Below are positions 1 to 9,768 of a stretch of DNA of 36,583 nucleotides, in pieces. The notes below the pieces were generated by a model. The model was given only the letters and a program-made list of their open reading frames with translations, searched no databases and was not told the DNA's origin. The translations under genes and the position numbers were made by a program. Each line of letters starts with the position of its first letter. The first letter of the stretch is position 1. The stretch comes from Chrysochromulina tobinii (taxonomy: Eukaryota; Haptophyta; Prymnesiales; Chrysochromulinaceae), in NCBI GenBank assembly GCA_001275005.1, contig JWZX01002721.1:1-36583 (forward strand), in the 5' to 3' direction.

Positions 1-37
1 GGACGAGTGGGGCCGAGGGGGGGGGGCTTTGACTCAC

Positions 38-1241
38 CTGCGGCGGCGCGAATTGCGAAAAGTGGTGCAGCTCGGTGCGCTCGGCGCCACGCTCCTCAGC
101 TGAAAGTGCGGCGTCCTCCGAAGGCATGCCTCGGCGTCCCTTGCCCGGGTAGGGCAGGAGGCCGAGGATCTTGCGCTCGATAGCGGCGGCCTTGTCGCCC
201 GAGGAAGCTGTGGGCGCGAGCCCAAAAGGAGGCGGCCGGTAGAGGCGCTCGGTGACGTGGTCGTGCGTGGGCACGAGGGCCGACGCGTCCGCCGCCTTGG
301 TCGCCGCCTCGGCTGCCAACTGCATCGCCGACTTGGGCGCCGCGCTTGCAAGTGACGTGGCGCTCTGGAGGAAGGCCGCAATGCCTTCCAGCTCGGCATC
401 GGAGTCGGCCAGTGCCAGGTTGGACGCCATGTCGGGCGGTGCATGCGTTCGCACAACTTGCTCGATTAGGCAGTCGAGCAAGTACGGCAGCCCGAGTGCA
501 TGCATTGGCGCGGACGCGAGCAGGTGGTTGTAGTGGCTCATGTCGGGCATGCCCTCGGCCGTCGGCACGGCGATCGAGGGCGAGAGCGTCAGATGGAAAT
601 CTTCGTACATGCACAGCTTCTGTGCCGCCGCATAGCTGCGCGCGCGAAAGCGAAGGGATGGGGTGCGAGCGACGGGCGGTCAGAAGATCGTAGGCGAGCG
701 GGGAAGGGGGGTGGCAGATTGGGGAGGGGGAAGGGGGGGGGAGGCGAGCGCACGTGAGGGCGGAGAGGCGGCTCAGGACGGCCGCGGGCGTGTTCCACTC
801 ATCGGGCGCGAGGCCTTTGAGTGTGAGCAGCACTGCCTGCTCGAGACCGGAGCCCTCGACACCAATGAGGGCCGCGAGCTCCGTCTGCAGGGCGGTCGGC
901 TCGAGCAGCGTAGGCGGTGGCAGCTCCGTCTCGCCCTCGGCGGGCACGGGAGGCGGCTCGCCCTTGCACACGCGCAGGCACTCCGAGTCCATCTCAAACG
1001 CGACAAACGTGTCGATGACCACGCCCTCCTTGGCGAGCGCGGCTGCCTCCGCCGCCGAGCGCGGAAAGTTCTGGAGCAGATAGTACGCGTCGGCGGCCTT
1101 CTCGACGGGCGGCGGCGAGTCGAAGGGCGGCTCTACCGCGGCTGGCGCGGCCGCAGGCGCAGACGCAGGCGGCACGTATGGCACGCCAGCTTCCTCCGCT
1201 GCAGCCTTTGCGGCGGCCTCGGCGGCGGCGGCCTCGGCGGC

Positions 1242-1272
<31 letters not shown>

Positions 1273-1604
1273 ATGGCGGCCTTCTTGGCATCGACGGCGG
1301 CCACCTTGTCATTCGCAACCTTGGTCGCGAGAGCCTTCGCGACCGCCTCAGGGTCCGCGGAGCCGCCCGAAAGCGCGGCAACGTCGACAACAACAATGCG
1401 GGGACGCGAGCCGCCGCCAATCTCCTGGAGCAAAGGAGCAAGATTGTAGCCCTCGGGTGCGAAGACCGAGAAGAGATGGGCGCGCCAGGTAGGTGGCGGC
1501 GCCTCGGCCATGTCCTCGTCGGCCATGACGGGTTTGTTCTTCGGCTTTTTCTGCGCAACGGAACCCTCGACCCGGATGAAGGTGTGACTGTGAATGCCAC
1601 GCAA
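38..1604 (-). CDS. SPAG17/PF6-like central-pair axoneme protein (5' part, partial)
   Basis: Two exons are visible: 1604 (or 1526) down to 754, and 635 down to 38. They are separated by a 118-nt GT-AG intron (753-636), and a second consensus donor (GTGAGT, from 37) runs off the window. The splice joins AC|C in frame. The spliced protein resembles the N-terminal half of SPAG17/PF6, a scaffold of the C1a projection of the flagellar central pair. The supporting blocks are an N-terminal WRAHLFSVF segment, a YYLLQNFPRS-type strand-helix block, a WNTPAAVLSRL block, and SHYNHLLAS...LLDCLIEQVV in exon 2, which matches the conserved YYNYLL...CMLEQVV block. A poly-Ala/Glu stretch (about 1195-1275) is low complexity. 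The start is uncertain: the ATG at 1526 (MADEDM) is a conservative choice, while the upstream residues AQKKPKNK resemble the Lys-rich N-terminus of the family and could belong to the protein or to an unseen upstream exon. The family assignment is from remembered motifs, not alignment. Confidence 0.82.
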
Positions 1605-1954
1605 CTCTATCGCGCGTTATGGTCTTGTAAAAAGTCGCAAACGTGTCGACCAAAAGGACGCGTCATCGATCGGGTGATCGCCCTGCCGCCCAAGGTCGCA
1701 TCCGACCAGCGGCGTCTGAGCTGTGTGAAGACAGAGCAACCGGGTAACCGGGCCCACACCGCGGCACAGAGAACGCAGAGGGGCGCCCGCACCGCATCTT
1801 ATCTTCAATGCAAGTCTGCTGCCAGCTGCCAGATGCCCGCTGAAGCACGCTGTGCTCTGTGCTGACCTAAGGGTTGGCGACGCGATGACAAGGCTGCTCG
1901 CGCCTGTGAATTCACACCGATGGCAAGGCTGCTCGCCCGCACCCGTGCTACGAG
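1605..1954. other. Intergenic gap between tandem minus-strand genes
   Basis: This gap holds the upstream region of the SPAG17-like gene and the 3' flank of the dihydroorotate dehydrogenase gene. A short direct repeat GATGGCAAGGCTGCTCGC / GATGACAAGGCTGCTCGC type lies near 1884-1935. I see no convincing ORF, RNA gene or canonical TATA box. Confidence 0.5.
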
Positions 1955-3265
1955 TTACTTCAACGCCGTCACCCGCGCGTACAGCGAGTACGGCTCCGGC
2001 TGCGCTAGCCCGTGCATCAGCCCTGTGTACCATTGGCGTAGCTCGACACCGGTGGCGCGGCTGCGCTGCATGTCCTCGGCGCTCTGCAGCCCACCCACGT
2101 GGATCACGGTGAAGGCGCCGTCCAGCCGCAGCTCTCGCACGGCCGCCTGCGCCGCCTTCACCTGTGAGATCGAGACTTGCGCAATCGGGGGGCCGCTCAG
2201 GCCGCCGCCGTATCGGTGCGTGTAGTGCTCGAGAATCGCCCGATCCAAATTAGGAAGCTCAAATGCAGCATAGTTCCTTTGGGTGTTGAGCGCCACGACG
2301 CCGTCGATGCCCAGGCCCGCCAGGAACTTGACCGTCGCCTTCGGGTCGCCGAGGTCCCCCATCTTGACCAGAATGGGCACGCGTCGCCCGAGCTCCGTGT
2401 CGAGCTGATCGCGCACCGCCACGACACCCTTCAGGCGCGCGCGCAGCTCCTCCGTCGCATGCTCGCCGCCGCCGCCGTGGTGCACGTTCGGGCACGACTC
2501 ATTAATCTCAATGAAGTCCGCGAGCGGGATGGAACGCCGCACGCACTCGAGGACGCCCTGCTGCTTCTTCGCTGGGTCGGTGGCGTGCGCGGGGTGGCCC
2601 ATGATCGAAACTCCGATCGGGAAAGCAGCGGCCGAGGGCATGGCGGCGGAGCTGCTGGTCGCACCCTTGGCGCCGCCGCTCGCCCGGCGGTCCGGGCTCT
2701 GCGGTGGCACGCCATTGCGGCTGCGGAAGGATGCGATGTTCTCGAGCGCCACGTCGACACCCTTGGACGGCAGGCCTAGAGAGTTGAGCGCAGCGCCCGA
2801 GAGCGGGAGCGGCGTCCACACGTTGCCCTTCCAGAGCCCGCCGAAGAAGCTGAACACGTTGCCCGTGTGAGGCTCGCTGAGCACTGTACCGACGACCGCG
2901 AAGCCGGCGCCCAGAGAGTAGTTGAAGTCGAGAAGCGAGCCGTCCTTGTCCAGTCCAGCGGCGTTGCCCAGATCATTGCGGAAGGAGAGGCCCATCGCAC
3001 GTACGCACGCCGATGGCGACGCAGGTGCGCTGCTGATGGGCGCGGCGCTGAGTGCATGGATGAAGGGTGTGCGCGAGGCCGAGTACAAGCAAATGAATGC
3101 CTCCGCAGGCAGCACGGAAGCGAGGGCCGGACGTACGGCATCGTCGAGGCGAGCGAGCCCAAGTGCCATCGAGCGCTTGCCATTCGCGTCTGCCGGCGAA
3201 AGAGCGTACACCGCGGCGCCGAGGGCGCCGACGCCGCCCACAGTCCGCGCCAGAATGCGCGCCAT
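1955..3265 (-). CDS. Dihydroorotate dehydrogenase, membrane-anchored
   Basis: A 436-residue flavoprotein predicted to oxidise dihydroorotate to orotate in pyrimidine synthesis. The N-terminus (residues 1-30) is a basic leader followed by a Gly/Ala-rich hydrophobic segment, as in class 2 enzymes of the inner mitochondrial membrane. Family motifs in order: NAAGLDKDG (101-109) at the substrate/FMN site, VVGTV (124-128), INESCPNV (254-261), LVKMGDLG (299-306), GLSGPPI (355-361), IHVGGLQSAEDM (388-399) binding FMN phosphate, and RQWYTGL (410-416). The residue at the catalytic base position is Cys258 (ESCPN), the class 1 choice, whereas class 2 enzymes have Ser. An insert of about 40 residues rich in Ser/Ala follows residue 185. 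The ATG at 3265 sits in a good context (GTCATGG); an in-frame ATG at 3319 is possible. The gene is divergent from the plus-strand gene at 3415, so both share a promoter region of about 150 bp. Confidence 0.9.
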   Translation of the reverse strand: MARILARTVGGVGALGAAVYALSPADANGKRSMALGLARLDDAVRPALASVLPAEAFICLYSASRTPFIHALSAAPISSAPASPSACVRAMGLSFRNDLGNAAGLDKDGSLLDFNYSLGAGFAVVGTVLSEPHTGNVFSFFGGLWKGNVWTPLPLSGAALNSLGLPSKGVDVALENIASFRSRNGVPPQSPDRRASGGAKGATSSSAAMPSAAAFPIGVSIMGHPAHATDPAKKQQGVLECVRRSIPLADFIEINESCPNVHHGGGGEHATEELRARLKGVVAVRDQLDTELGRRVPILVKMGDLGDPKATVKFLAGLGIDGVVALNTQRNYAAFELPNLDRAILEHYTHRYGGGLSGPPIAQVSISQVKAAQAAVRELRLDGAFTVIHVGGLQSAEDMQRSRATGVELRQWYTGLMHGLAQPEPYSLYARVTALK

Positions 3266-3414
3266 GACGGGAAAATGCGGGCGTCGATGCCCAGGAGAGT
3301 AAAGCGTCGTTCTAAGCATATTTTGTGCATTGTATCGTGGATGTGGCGGTGTTGTTTCACGCGCCTGGTTGTGCGTCTTGCCGAGCGGGCAATTAAACGT
3401 GAACGTGAACGGCA
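3266..3414. promoter_or_regulatory. Short divergent intergenic (bidirectional promoter) region
   Basis: About 150 bp separate the dihydroorotate dehydrogenase start (3265, minus) from the first ATG of the glycosidase-like gene (3415, plus). It is less GC-rich than the flanks and holds a short T-rich stretch (3310-3360) and a repeated GTGAACGTGAACG. I could not identify a specific core promoter element. Confidence 0.35.
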
Positions 3415-6400
3415 ATGTCTGCCCGAGTATGGCCCACTGCGCCTTCGCTGCCCACGGAGCACTCCAACTTTCTGTGCACATCCCGGACGCCGCTCATGGC
3501 GTATCAGCTCCCGTGCAGGTCGCCCTGGGATCACTGGCAGAGCCCGCTGCAAGACAAGTTCCTCATCGGCGCCTGGTGGCCGCCCACCCTGAACGTCATT
3601 CATCAGTATGTGGCGGCGCACTTCAACTACTTGGACACCGGCAATATAGCGTCGGGCTGCCAGGCGAATGGGACCATCCCCAATCCCGCCTCCTACGACG
3701 ATGCGTTCGGGTGCATCATGAACCATTTGCCGCTGTTCAAAGAGCTGGGTCTCAAGATCGGTTACGACGTGGGGTTTTTCAACAACTCTCTCCGGTTCCA
3801 GGACATGTTTTACGGCGGGGCGGACAACATGGGCGGGCTGACCGACTACCCATTCGGAGACGGCCCGGTCAAGCGGAAGTACAGCCAGTTCACGGTGCCG
3901 GAGCTCAAATGGGCGATGGAGCGGCTGCGAAACCATTCGCTGGACGATCACTTGCATACAGTCATGGTTCGCGACGACGTGGTGACGAACAATCGAGCGA
4001 CGCTGGAGGTAGTGGATTTCCTGCGTGAGCACTGGCCGCAGCTGCTCCCGATTACCAACACGGGCGCTCAGGGTCCCGACACGCTGTACGCTCAGCTCCA
4101 GCCGATGTACACTCCCGAGAATTACATGATCTCGGGGGCGACGACCAACGCGACCCGTGCGACCAACGAGCAGCTCGCTCTGCTGGCGGATAACGCGATG
4201 GTGACCGAGCGATTCCGCCTCTCCCCCTGGGGACTGTTCAACGTGGGCGACGGCGGCCAGAACCCCGTCTTGTACTCCCCCTCGCTCGCGCGCGTGCAGG
4301 CGTACGGCGCCGTCGCGTACGGCTCCCGCGGCTTGTATTACTACTGCTGGGGCAACGGCATCTGGACCCTGCCGTCGCCCGATCAGACCTCGGGCCCCGG
4401 CACGCCGGGTGCCATCTACGAGACCGTCAAGAGGAGTAATGCCGACCTCTCGGTGTGGGGTCAGCTCCTTATGGCTGCTCAACACGTGGGGGCGATTCGA
4501 CGCCCGTCGGTTCCGTTTGTGAGCCCGGGTGGGCGAGCCGGGTGCGGCCGACATTCTCGAGTACGGCAACATTGGCGACCATTCGACGCATCCCGCACCT
4601 ACGCTGCCCGTGGTCGCCATGGATGACCAGCTGCTCGTGGGCGCGTCCCTGCTGAACGTCAGCGGCGACGATGGCGATGGCTACCTGATGGTGGTGGATT
4701 TGCGCACCGAGACTCTTAACGCCACGACGGCGCCCACGCTCGGCCCGCGCACCGTGACGCTGGTCCTCCACCCCGAATGTACCCCGACCATCATCGAGGG
4801 CCATGCCGAGGGCTGGTCGGCAAACGTCGCGTCGCGTCATGTGTGGCGTCCGGCTGAGCACAGCCTGTCCTTGGGGCTTGAGGCCGGAGGCGGCGCGCTC
4901 GTGCGGATTGCAGGCTGCACCGATCGAGTGCGCGCCGTCCGGCAGTGGCACCAGAATCCTCGCGCAATCTCGCTGAGGCCACCGGATGCGACCTGGCAGT
5001 GCCCGCAGATGTCGCCCCGAGTCGCGGACTTCAACTACAACGGCGCAGCCGAGCGCCATGCTGTGCCAGGTGGCTGGGCCGGCTGGCAGTCCAACTTCCT
5101 CATCGGCGGCTCTTTCTGGGAGGCCTCGCGTGCCTTTGCGGACTTCCGCGAGGCGGAGGCGTGGGCGCAGGCGGGCTTTAATGTGGCGTCACTCGCTGCA
5201 GATCCCGCCGTGCTCAGCGCGTCGCTGCCGCTGTCCGCCGCCTTTGGAGTCCTCCTCTTGCCCAGCACGCAGAGGCCCAAGGTCGCCGCGACGATGCCCA
5301 AAGCCGCGATCAAACAGAGCGTCGCCGACTTTGGCTGCCACCCAAACTTTGGAGGGGCGGTGCTCGGCGACGGCGCTTCAGAGCCGCTTGCCATTGGAGA
5401 CGCCGCGGCGGCGCTGCGCGCGGTCGGATACATGTTCCTACCTCTCGTGCCCGCGGTGCCGACTGTCGGCGCGGCCGTTGCCCTCGCAGGGCTCGGCGCG
5501 CCTCTTGCGGCCGTCTCTCTGCCACTGCGGATGGCGGGCGCCATGGCGGGCGCCATGGCGGGCGCTCAACCGGCCGCGGTGGCGAACACGGTGCTCTCAC
5601 GCCTCGCCGAGCTGCGTGCGGCGGCCGTGAACACTTCCAACGCGATGACAATGGCGGTGACGCTGAGCGCGTGCGACACCACGTCCGACTCATTCACACG
5701 CTTCGCAGCGTACGCTTCGGTCATCTGGGGTGCACAGGCGCTGTGGTGGGAGGGTGTGGGCGCGTGCGCCCCCATCGGAACGGACGAGTGGGCCATGATC
5801 AGCTCCATCAATCGGCGCTTGTCACAGTGGGCCGAGCCTCTCTTCGGGAACGCAAAGGACGAGAGCACCTATGGCTACGGCGGCGGCGGCAGCGGCCGCC
5901 CCTGGAATGTGACGCGCTACGTGGTCGATCAGGTGTGGAGCACCTCCTCACTCGAGCTGCCTAGGATTGCCTATGATTACCTATGATTGCCACCTCCTCG
6001 CTCGAGCTCGATCAGGTGTGGAGCACCTCCTCACTCGAGCTGCCGCCGCTGCAAGGCGTGGCCGCCCGGCCTCCAACCGTTGGCGAGCTGGTCGAGGCTA
6101 TGGATGAGGAGCTGATTGTCATCCACCTCGTCAACGCGAGCGGCGCGCCGCCCGCGCGCACGCGTGCCCTCCTCGTCCTCTCGACGGCGTTGTCCTTGGA
6201 GCGAGGTGGTGCACCCGTGCGCCAGCTCGCCCTCCAGATGCGATCGGACGTCACCTCGACGAAACCCATCGAACCAGACTTCTTCCAAGGATGGGGCGCC
6301 GTGCCGGGCTTCAATGGGGTCGGCGAGTGGCCACAAGGGGTGGACGCTTCCTTTTTTGGACGGGCGGAGTGCGACCTTAGCTTTGGGGGGGCCAAGATGC

Positions 6401-6570
6401 CGTTGCAGCTCGCCGGCGGCTCAGCGCAGCTGGTCACCTACACGCTGTGGGCCGCCACGACAGCCTCTCCTCCTCGTGACGCGCCGGGCGAGGAGGAGCT
6501 CGTGCGTCAGATCGGGCGTCGCCCGCTACGGCGCGCTTCCGTTCGCGGCGGCGTTGCCGGCAAGATGTGA
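3415..6570 (+). CDS. Two-module glycoside-hydrolase-like protein, three exons
   Basis: I do not recognise the family with certainty. The reading frame continues across two breaks: 3415-4485, 4538-5932 and 6016-6570 give 1006 residues. The second break is a clean 83-nt GT-AG intron (5933-6015) that restores frame as VVDQ|VWSTSS. The first break is ambiguous: a 52-nt intron (4486-4537) or a 43-nt one (4519-4561) both restore frame. The protein is an internal duplication. Module 1 (about residues 40-350) starts DKFLIGAWWPP and contains QAYGAVAYGSRGLYYYCWG; module 2 (from about residue 540) starts SNFLIGGSFWEA and contains RFAAYASVIWGAQALWWEG. Each is followed by a beta-rich tail (DDQLLVGASL...YLMVVD and DEELIVIHLVN...). 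This recalls a TIM-barrel glycosidase with a C-terminal beta-sandwich; that function is inference. Several N-x-S/T sites suit a secretory protein, but no clear signal peptide is present from this ATG, so an upstream exon may be missing. Confidence 0.55.
5925..6044 (+). repeat. 37-bp direct repeat bracketing an 83-nt intron
   Basis: Positions 5925-5961 and 6008-6044 are identical over 37 bp, offset by exactly 83 nt. Each copy contains CAG|GTGTGG. The first copy supplies the donor (GT at 5933), the second supplies the acceptor (AG at 6014-6015), and their separation equals the intron length. The unique part of the intron carries two CTATGATTRC decamers and an in-frame stop. Confidence 0.9.
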
Positions 6571-6970
6571 AACGCATTTTCAAGTGACACATCGTTCACA
6601 GTGTGGAATGTAAGTTGGTTTCATGATGTCATCACTGAAGCGATTGGAAGCTTGTGCTCATTTCAACAATCCCTCCCGTCGGAACTATAGTCTCTTTGCG
6701 TGTAGGGCTGCGACCTGTGAATGTTGACATCCGCAATCGGCGGCGGAACCTCAGCGGGTAACTACAGAAAGTACCTAACCGCTAACGCATACAGCGCCGC
6801 GCGCGCGCCGCGTCGGCTGACGGGACGCGTGACGGTGCGGGCGCGGGCGCCTCGTGACAATTTTACAACTCTTCGGCCGCGTGCCGCCAATGATGCCAAT
6901 ACCACAATCCCCACCACCTGGGAGCACCTGTAGCTGGTGGAGGCTGAGTGGGAGTGTAGCCGATCATGCG
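6571..6970. other. Convergent intergenic region
   Basis: This lies between the 3' end of the plus-strand glycosidase-like gene and the 3' end of the minus-strand DNL protein. Base composition drops towards A/T around 6575-6720, as expected of 3' untranslated sequence. I see no conserved ORF or RNA gene. Confidence 0.4.
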
Positions 6971-7843
6971 TCACTCGCCCTCCGCTGGCTGCCCGATTCT
7001 GTTTCGTCTCTTCCTCTCACGCACCGCATCCCTGATGCGCCTTGCCTGGTCGTCGCTGATCCCGTCGATGCGTTCCACGTCGCCTCGAGTGCCTGCCCAC
7101 GGCCGCCGAAGGTCCGCGACGGATGGCGCCGTCCCGGGCGCTGTTCCATTTGTCGCGCTCAGTGCCTCCACCTCGACGAACTCCATGGCCGCTGCGCTCG
7201 CAGCCTGCGCACCCGCACCATCTGTGACCAGTCGCCGGACGGGCGTTCCTCGGGATGCCATGTACTGCTCCAGCGTCTGAAACTCATCCTCGATCCAAGA
7301 GAGATGGTCGGCGATCAAGTGGGATGACTGGCAGCCTGGGCACGTCGCGATCACTGTCCCCTTGGTGTAGGCGTGCCAAGAGATGCTATGGCTATTGGGC
7401 GCGTTGCACACGTTGCACGTGAACTGCAGCTCGAAGCGATCGCGCTTCGCCTTCGGCTTCTTCTGCGGCCGCTTGGACGAGGCGATGCCAGCGTCTATGA
7501 TGGTACGTGCTCGTGGCGGCTCCATGCGATCGACCTCCTCCCTGCTGTAGCCGAGGGAGAGCAGCTGCAGCCGCATCGCCTTGGTGATCATGAATTGCAC
7601 CGAAGCCACGCTCCTCCCGGTGGCTGACAGCGGCTGGCCATCAGGCGTGGCCACTTGCGACACCTGCAAAATGACATCCTTGTAATCATCCTCCTCGTCG
7701 CCAGGATCGTCCTCATTGCGTGGGATGCGAACGAGCTGTGCAACCGGATGGCCACTGGAACGCAGACCAGCAGCAGCGCGCATGCAAGTTCCGGGCATGG
7801 TGAACGCTGCCACGCTAACCGCGTAGAACGTCAGTAGAGCCAT
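6971..7843 (-). CDS. DNL zinc-finger protein (Zim17/Hep-type Hsp70 escort), probably plastid-targeted
   Basis: A 290-residue protein. Residues 138-186 form a DNL zinc finger: FTCNVCNAPNSHSIS, then AYTKGTVIATCPGC and HLIADHLSW. Cys143, Cys146, Cys168 and Cys171 are the zinc ligands. Members of this family (Zim17/Tim15/Hep1 in mitochondria, HEP2 in chloroplasts) keep organellar Hsp70 soluble. The N-terminus (MALLTFYAVSVAAFTMPG) is a short hydrophobic signal ending in VAAF, then an Arg/Ser/Ala-rich stretch; this fits the ASAFAP-type junction of bipartite presequences in algae with secondary red plastids, so plastid import is the likely fate (inference). Between the presequence and the finger, residues 84-120 hold a helical motif (LLSLGYSREEVDRMEP) resembling a small UBA-like bundle. 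The acidic/Ala-rich C-terminal tail is unassigned. No intron is needed. Confidence 0.88.
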   Translation of the reverse strand: MALLTFYAVSVAAFTMPGTCMRAAAGLRSSGHPVAQLVRIPRNEDDPGDEEDDYKDVILQVSQVATPDGQPLSATGRSVASVQFMITKAMRLQLLSLGYSREEVDRMEPPRARTIIDAGIASSKRPQKKPKAKRDRFELQFTCNVCNAPNSHSISWHAYTKGTVIATCPGCQSSHLIADHLSWIEDEFQTLEQYMASRGTPVRRLVTDGAGAQAASAAAMEFVEVEALSATNGTAPGTAPSVADLRRPWAGTRGDVERIDGISDDQARRIRDAVRERKRRNRIGQPAEGE

Positions 7844-8216
7844 CAGAGCACCTCGTCTGGCGTAGGCACGACCTTTTCACTGTGAGTTGGTGCCTTCATG
7901 GATCCGAGAGTGCGGAGCACGCTCCGGCTCACAGCCGTTTCACACAGAGCTGGGCCTGGCGCTGGTGCTTTCACGCAAAAAACCTTGCGGAAATAACTCG
8001 TTCCGAAGGGGCTGACCCGGGGGCGGCCGCACGAATTCGCCGTCTCTGTCGTGATGAGCGCTCGGCATCCTCATCTTCTTGTTTTTTCGTAATTCCTTTT
8101 TCGGTTTCCAAACTTCCCCGACTTGCAGAATGAAACGACTCGAGAAAGAGGTCTTCTGAAGCTCTCGCGGCAAGCCTCGCCCCTGAAAGCGGGCGTCGCG
8201 AGTGTGACTCAGACAG
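7844..8216. other. Divergent intergenic region upstream of two genes
   Basis: It contains the 5' flanks of the DNL protein (minus) and of the Gly-rich protein (plus). A relatively A/T-rich patch lies at 8075-8150, close before the plus-strand start. No TATA box or RNA gene could be assigned. Confidence 0.4.
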
Positions 8217-8605
8217 ATGTCGATAGACAGGTTCCACCACGCGCTGCCGGCAGAGGTGACATTCGAGGGCAAGGTTTACCCACTGTACAACTTTGGCCAG
8301 CTGGATCGGTGCAATAAGGCTTCCCTCAAGAGCCGGGCGTTGGACTTGTGCGATGGCGTCGGGCGCGATCGGCTGCCGCCCCTGAACTATCACAACAAGG
8401 AGGATATGATCGTGTGGATCCTACAGGTCGAATCGGCACTTGCGCTGGGTCAAGGCCTGAGAGGCCCCTTTGGAGATCAGGTCACGCCGCTGACGCTCGG
8501 GATGCCCAAAAACTACGTCGAGGACAACATGGTCAGTGATGATGGCTACTTTACGGGGACTCACGACCGTGGCGGTGGCGGCTCGCCTGTTCGGACACAG
8601 GATTT

Positions 8606-8662
<57 letters not shown>

Positions 8663-9011
8663 GTACGACGGCGGCGGGTATAGCCACCAAGGTGGCAGCG
8701 GTTATGGCGCCAACCGCCCCAATTCCGCGGGGTTCGCGCTCGAAGCGCGGTCGAGCTCCACTGGTGGCTACGGTGGCGGATACGGAGGCGGCGGCGGCAG
8801 CATGGACAGGGGGTCCTTCGGGAGGGGCTCCTCTGATGATCGTGCCGATTCGCCGCAGACCCAATGGAGACCGAGCCACGGCCTGCGTCCGGCCACTGCA
8901 TTGAACAACATGGACCGCTCGAATCTGCATTTCGCAGATCCGAGCGATGAGTCGGCCCATATTGCCAACCTGTCGCGGCAGCGCAACACGTCGTCGAGTA
9001 TCTTCGGTTGA
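8217..9011 (+). CDS. Protein with SAP-like N-terminal motif and long poly-Gly tract
   Basis: A 264-residue protein of unknown function. Residues about 18-75 form a compact helical block (YPLYNFGQLDRCNKASLKSRALDL...DRLPPLNYHNKEDMIVWIL, quoted in parts) that looks like a SAP-style helix-turn-helix followed by an amphipathic helix; the high sequence complexity and lack of stops argue it is real. Residues about 130-148 are an uninterrupted Gly run encoded by a GGC microsatellite (8607-8662). Residues 150-200 continue as Gly/Tyr/Ser-rich low complexity similar to RNA-binding or phase-separating proteins. The Ser/Asp/Asn-rich C-terminal end (from about 210) is unassigned. No targeting signal is evident. 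Confidence 0.72.
8607..8662 (+). repeat. (GGC)n trinucleotide microsatellite in coding sequence
   Basis: About 18 perfect GGC units encode an uninterrupted Gly tract, in frame with the 8217-9011 protein. Length polymorphism and assembly error are both likely at such a site. Confidence 0.95.
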
Positions 9012-9768
9012 CAAAGCCGCCGCTGGCTTGAGGAGGTGAGGGCGTTGCCTCGTCGCCGGAGGTGATTGGCAGCCACGTGCTGGGGATCCAGATGCTGGAC
9101 AGCGCCATCGTGGGCAGCCACACTCCAAAGCGGCAGCTTCGGTCGCTGTCAAGCCTTGCTGCGGAGCATGTGGGTTGGATCATGTAGGATCATGTGAATC
9201 CCTTCCTTGCTCGAGGGCGGGCGCTTCAAGTTCGGGCCATGAAGGCTTCCTGGAGGAGCTTTCCTGGAGCTTTCCTGGAGCCCTGGAGGCAGGCTTTTCT
9301 TGAACTGAATACTGATGTGGGCCCGTCGAGTGGCTATTGTATGTCACAGCGGGGGAACCGTATGTTTAGCGGAGCCGCGAAGCGGCTGCGCGCGAGGGTG
9401 TCCGGGTGTGTGTGTGTAGTGCTCCGACTTCGCGACGGCGGGTGTCGTGTCACGTGTGTACTGTAACTCGACTGTATCTGCAACGACCCGCGTATCCTGT
9501 GTAAGGTTGTGCGTGGAGGCTATCATTAGCCACTTGGCAATCGGTGTAAGGTTGTGTGGCGGCGCGCCGTAAACGGCAAAACGGTGTATTTATTTTCTGA
9601 GACGCGCGGCGACGGGCGCGACGGTCCCAGGAGGTTAAAACGAAACCACATTCCGTTCCACATACATGTGAGATGACCCGATGACAGATGGGATCGATGC
9701 TGGCTGGAGTATGCGCTAATACCTTGTAATGTGAAATTGGGACACGCTGATCCGATCGCAAGCAAAGC
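9012..9768. other. Convergent intergenic region
   Basis: The 757-bp gap between the 3' ends of the Gly-rich protein (plus) and the JmjC protein (minus). A short tandem repeat of TTTCCTGGAGC lies at about 9250-9290. GT-rich sequence (9400-9550) includes GTGTGTGTGTAG and repeated GTGTAAGGTTGTG (9500 and 9545). Short ORFs here have no protein-like composition and I do not call them genes. Confidence 0.45.

Noticed and set aside
663-1865. Long plus-strand open frame opposite the SPAG17-like exons.
   Set aside because: Its protein is Arg/Gly-rich low complexity typical of the antisense of GC-rich coding sequence; the minus strand has family motifs and consensus splice sites.
2776-4620. Long minus-strand open frame of 614 codons across the dihydroorotate dehydrogenase 5' end and the glycosidase-like gene.
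   Set aside because: It is antisense or out of frame to two better supported genes and shows no recognisable domain.
9194-9466. Small plus-strand ORF in the 9012-9768 gap.
   Set aside because: It spans simple repeats (TTTCCTGGAGC, GTGTGTGT) and has no protein-like pattern or neighbour support.
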